A DNA stretch of 6,036 nt from Rhodospirillales bacterium (GTDB lineage: Bacteria; Pseudomonadota; Alphaproteobacteria; UBA828): NCBI GenBank assembly GCA_026712885.1, contig JAPOPO010000336.1, positions 1-6,036 on the forward strand. Reading direction: 5' to 3'. Shown here piece by piece: positions 5,303-6,036 of the stretch. The notes under the pieces are model-generated. The model was not told where the DNA came from and searched no databases. It was given only the letters and a program-made list of their open reading frames with translations. Made by a program: the position numbers and the translations under genes. Each line of letters starts with the position of its first letter. Position 1 is the first letter of the stretch.

Positions 5303-6036
5303 TCACCCGAACGTCTGATTGTCCTGCCCCACGGCCTCATGCAACCCGGCGACGAATGACGACAGGCCGGCGGTGCGCAGCGGCACGAAGGGCTTGGCGG
5401 CCGGCTTGCAGAAGGTCTTGGCCTTGAGGCAAGCGCCGTGGCTGACGCAGTCGACGGGGCAGAGCACCGCGTCAGCCTGGCTGAGCACGCCGCCCAGACG
5501 CCCAATGTTGTCGTCGATGCCGCCGTCATGGTGGCTGAAGCGGCGGTTCAGGTTCTCGACCACCGCACGGAAGTGGCCGACCGCGCTGGCTCTTCCTCCA
5601 ACATAGGCGATGCGGCGGCCGCAGAGGTCGATGGCGGGTGATTCCACTTGTACCGATGTGGTCTCGCCGTCGATATCGGCCCTCACCAACATCTCCAAGG
5701 ACGAACATTCGTCGCGGAGAGCTTCAAGACTGGCAGTCGCCTCCCGGTTTGCTTGCTGAAGCTCCGACACCTCGTGTTCCAAATCGCGGCTGCGCGCCTG
5801 GGCGCTCTCGCAGGCCCTGCGCGAGGCTTCCAGGTCTGCGGTGAGAGTGGCGTTGGCGCGTACCAGGGCGCAGTGCACGGCGCCGCTTTCGAGTTCACCG
5901 AGCCGGTCCTCGGCGGCCGTCCGTGCCGCACCATCCGCTTCCGCCGCCCGCAGACGACGCTCCAGCCCCGCCACCTGACCCGCGTGCTGCGCCGCCTGCC
6001 GCTGGTGTTCCGTCGCCTGGACCGAGAGGCGCCGTC
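5303..6036 (-). CDS. Coiled-coil DUF2325 protein (5' end outside the window)
   Basis: The minus-strand frame is open to the window edge, so the start lies beyond it; the GTG at 5974 is probably internal because coiled-coil sequence continues upstream (RRLSVQATEHQRQAAQHAGQ). Of 243 visible residues, about 1-120 are Ala/Glu/Arg/Gln-rich with heptad-like spacing, predicting a long coiled coil. Residues about 137-231 form a DUF2325 domain: IAYVGGR (142-148), FSHHDGGIDD (166-175), CPVDCVSHGAC (192-202), FCK (208-210) and the closing KPFVPLRTAGLSSF. The conserved Cys/His/Asp residues suggest a metal or redox site, but I know of no established function. It is cytoplasmic, with no signal peptide in the visible part. 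The coiled coil implies oligomerisation or a partner. Two further Cys (visible residues 55 and 74) lie in the coiled coil. Confidence 0.8.
   Translation of the reverse strand, partial: RRLSVQATEHQRQAAQHAGQVAGLERRLRAAEADGAARTAAEDRLGELESGAVHCALVRANATLTADLEASRRACESAQARSRDLEHEVSELQQANREATASLEALRDECSSLEMLVRADIDGETTSVQVESPAIDLCGRRIAYVGGRASAVGHFRAVVENLNRRFSHHDGGIDDNIGRLGGVLSQADAVLCPVDCVSHGACLKAKTFCKPAAKPFVPLRTAGLSSFVAGLHEAVGQDNQTFG

Noticed and set aside
4376..5359. Plus-strand open frame of 327 codons
   Set aside because: Mostly antisense to the mandelate racemase-like gene, which has complete catalytic motifs. The plus-strand product shows no recognisable domain.
1..6036. CRISPR array, tRNA or rRNA
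   Set aside because: No regularly spaced repeats and no recognisable tRNA or rRNA segments were seen on either strand.

Overview
The window looks like a high-GC proteobacterial chromosome segment, most likely alphaproteobacterial. This rests on GC-rich codon use, the gene families present (a DUF2325 protein with a coiled coil, a mandelate racemase homologue, a DUF6152/DUF6644 pair) and the sparse AT-rich tracts. Species cannot be named. No rRNA, tRNA or CRISPR array was seen.

Left part (1-1303): the right-hand part of a Mu-like transposable element carries the 3' part of a MuB-type AAA+ transposition ATPase, then about 325 bp of non-coding DNA that appears to be the element's right end. The end is placed at 1135, where the + strand finishes in ...CGGTCACA, so the element reads TGTGACCGACGG inward from its end. 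Immediately beyond, on the minus strand, is the start of a secreted protein (SD, start codon, signal peptide, then LGSIEFTNSGAAEAQ) that stops resembling its family exactly at this junction. The simplest reading is insertional inactivation of a secreted TPR-family gene by the element.

Middle (1304-3830): about 430 bp follow with no clear gene, holding a small candidate ORF and a tandem GTAAAG repeat. Next come a PfkB-family sugar/nucleoside kinase (+ strand), an intergenic stretch with several palindromes, and a tightly spaced two-gene unit. That unit encodes an exported DUF6152 protein and a four-helix DUF6644 membrane protein.

Right part (3863-6036), all on the minus strand: a mandelate racemase-like enolase-superfamily enzyme converges on the DUF6644 gene. 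It keeps the metal ligands and the His/Asp pair but has Arg in place of the second Lys of the KxK motif. Its ATG overlaps (ATGA) the stop of a short Tat-leader-like frame whose natural start appears to have decayed to ATA behind a good SD. Upstream lies a coiled-coil DUF2325 protein that runs off the window end. There is no obvious single pathway. The kinase and the racemase-like enzyme could both serve sugar/sugar-acid catabolism, but they sit on opposite strands and are separated by the DUF6152/DUF6644 unit, so this is only a possibility.
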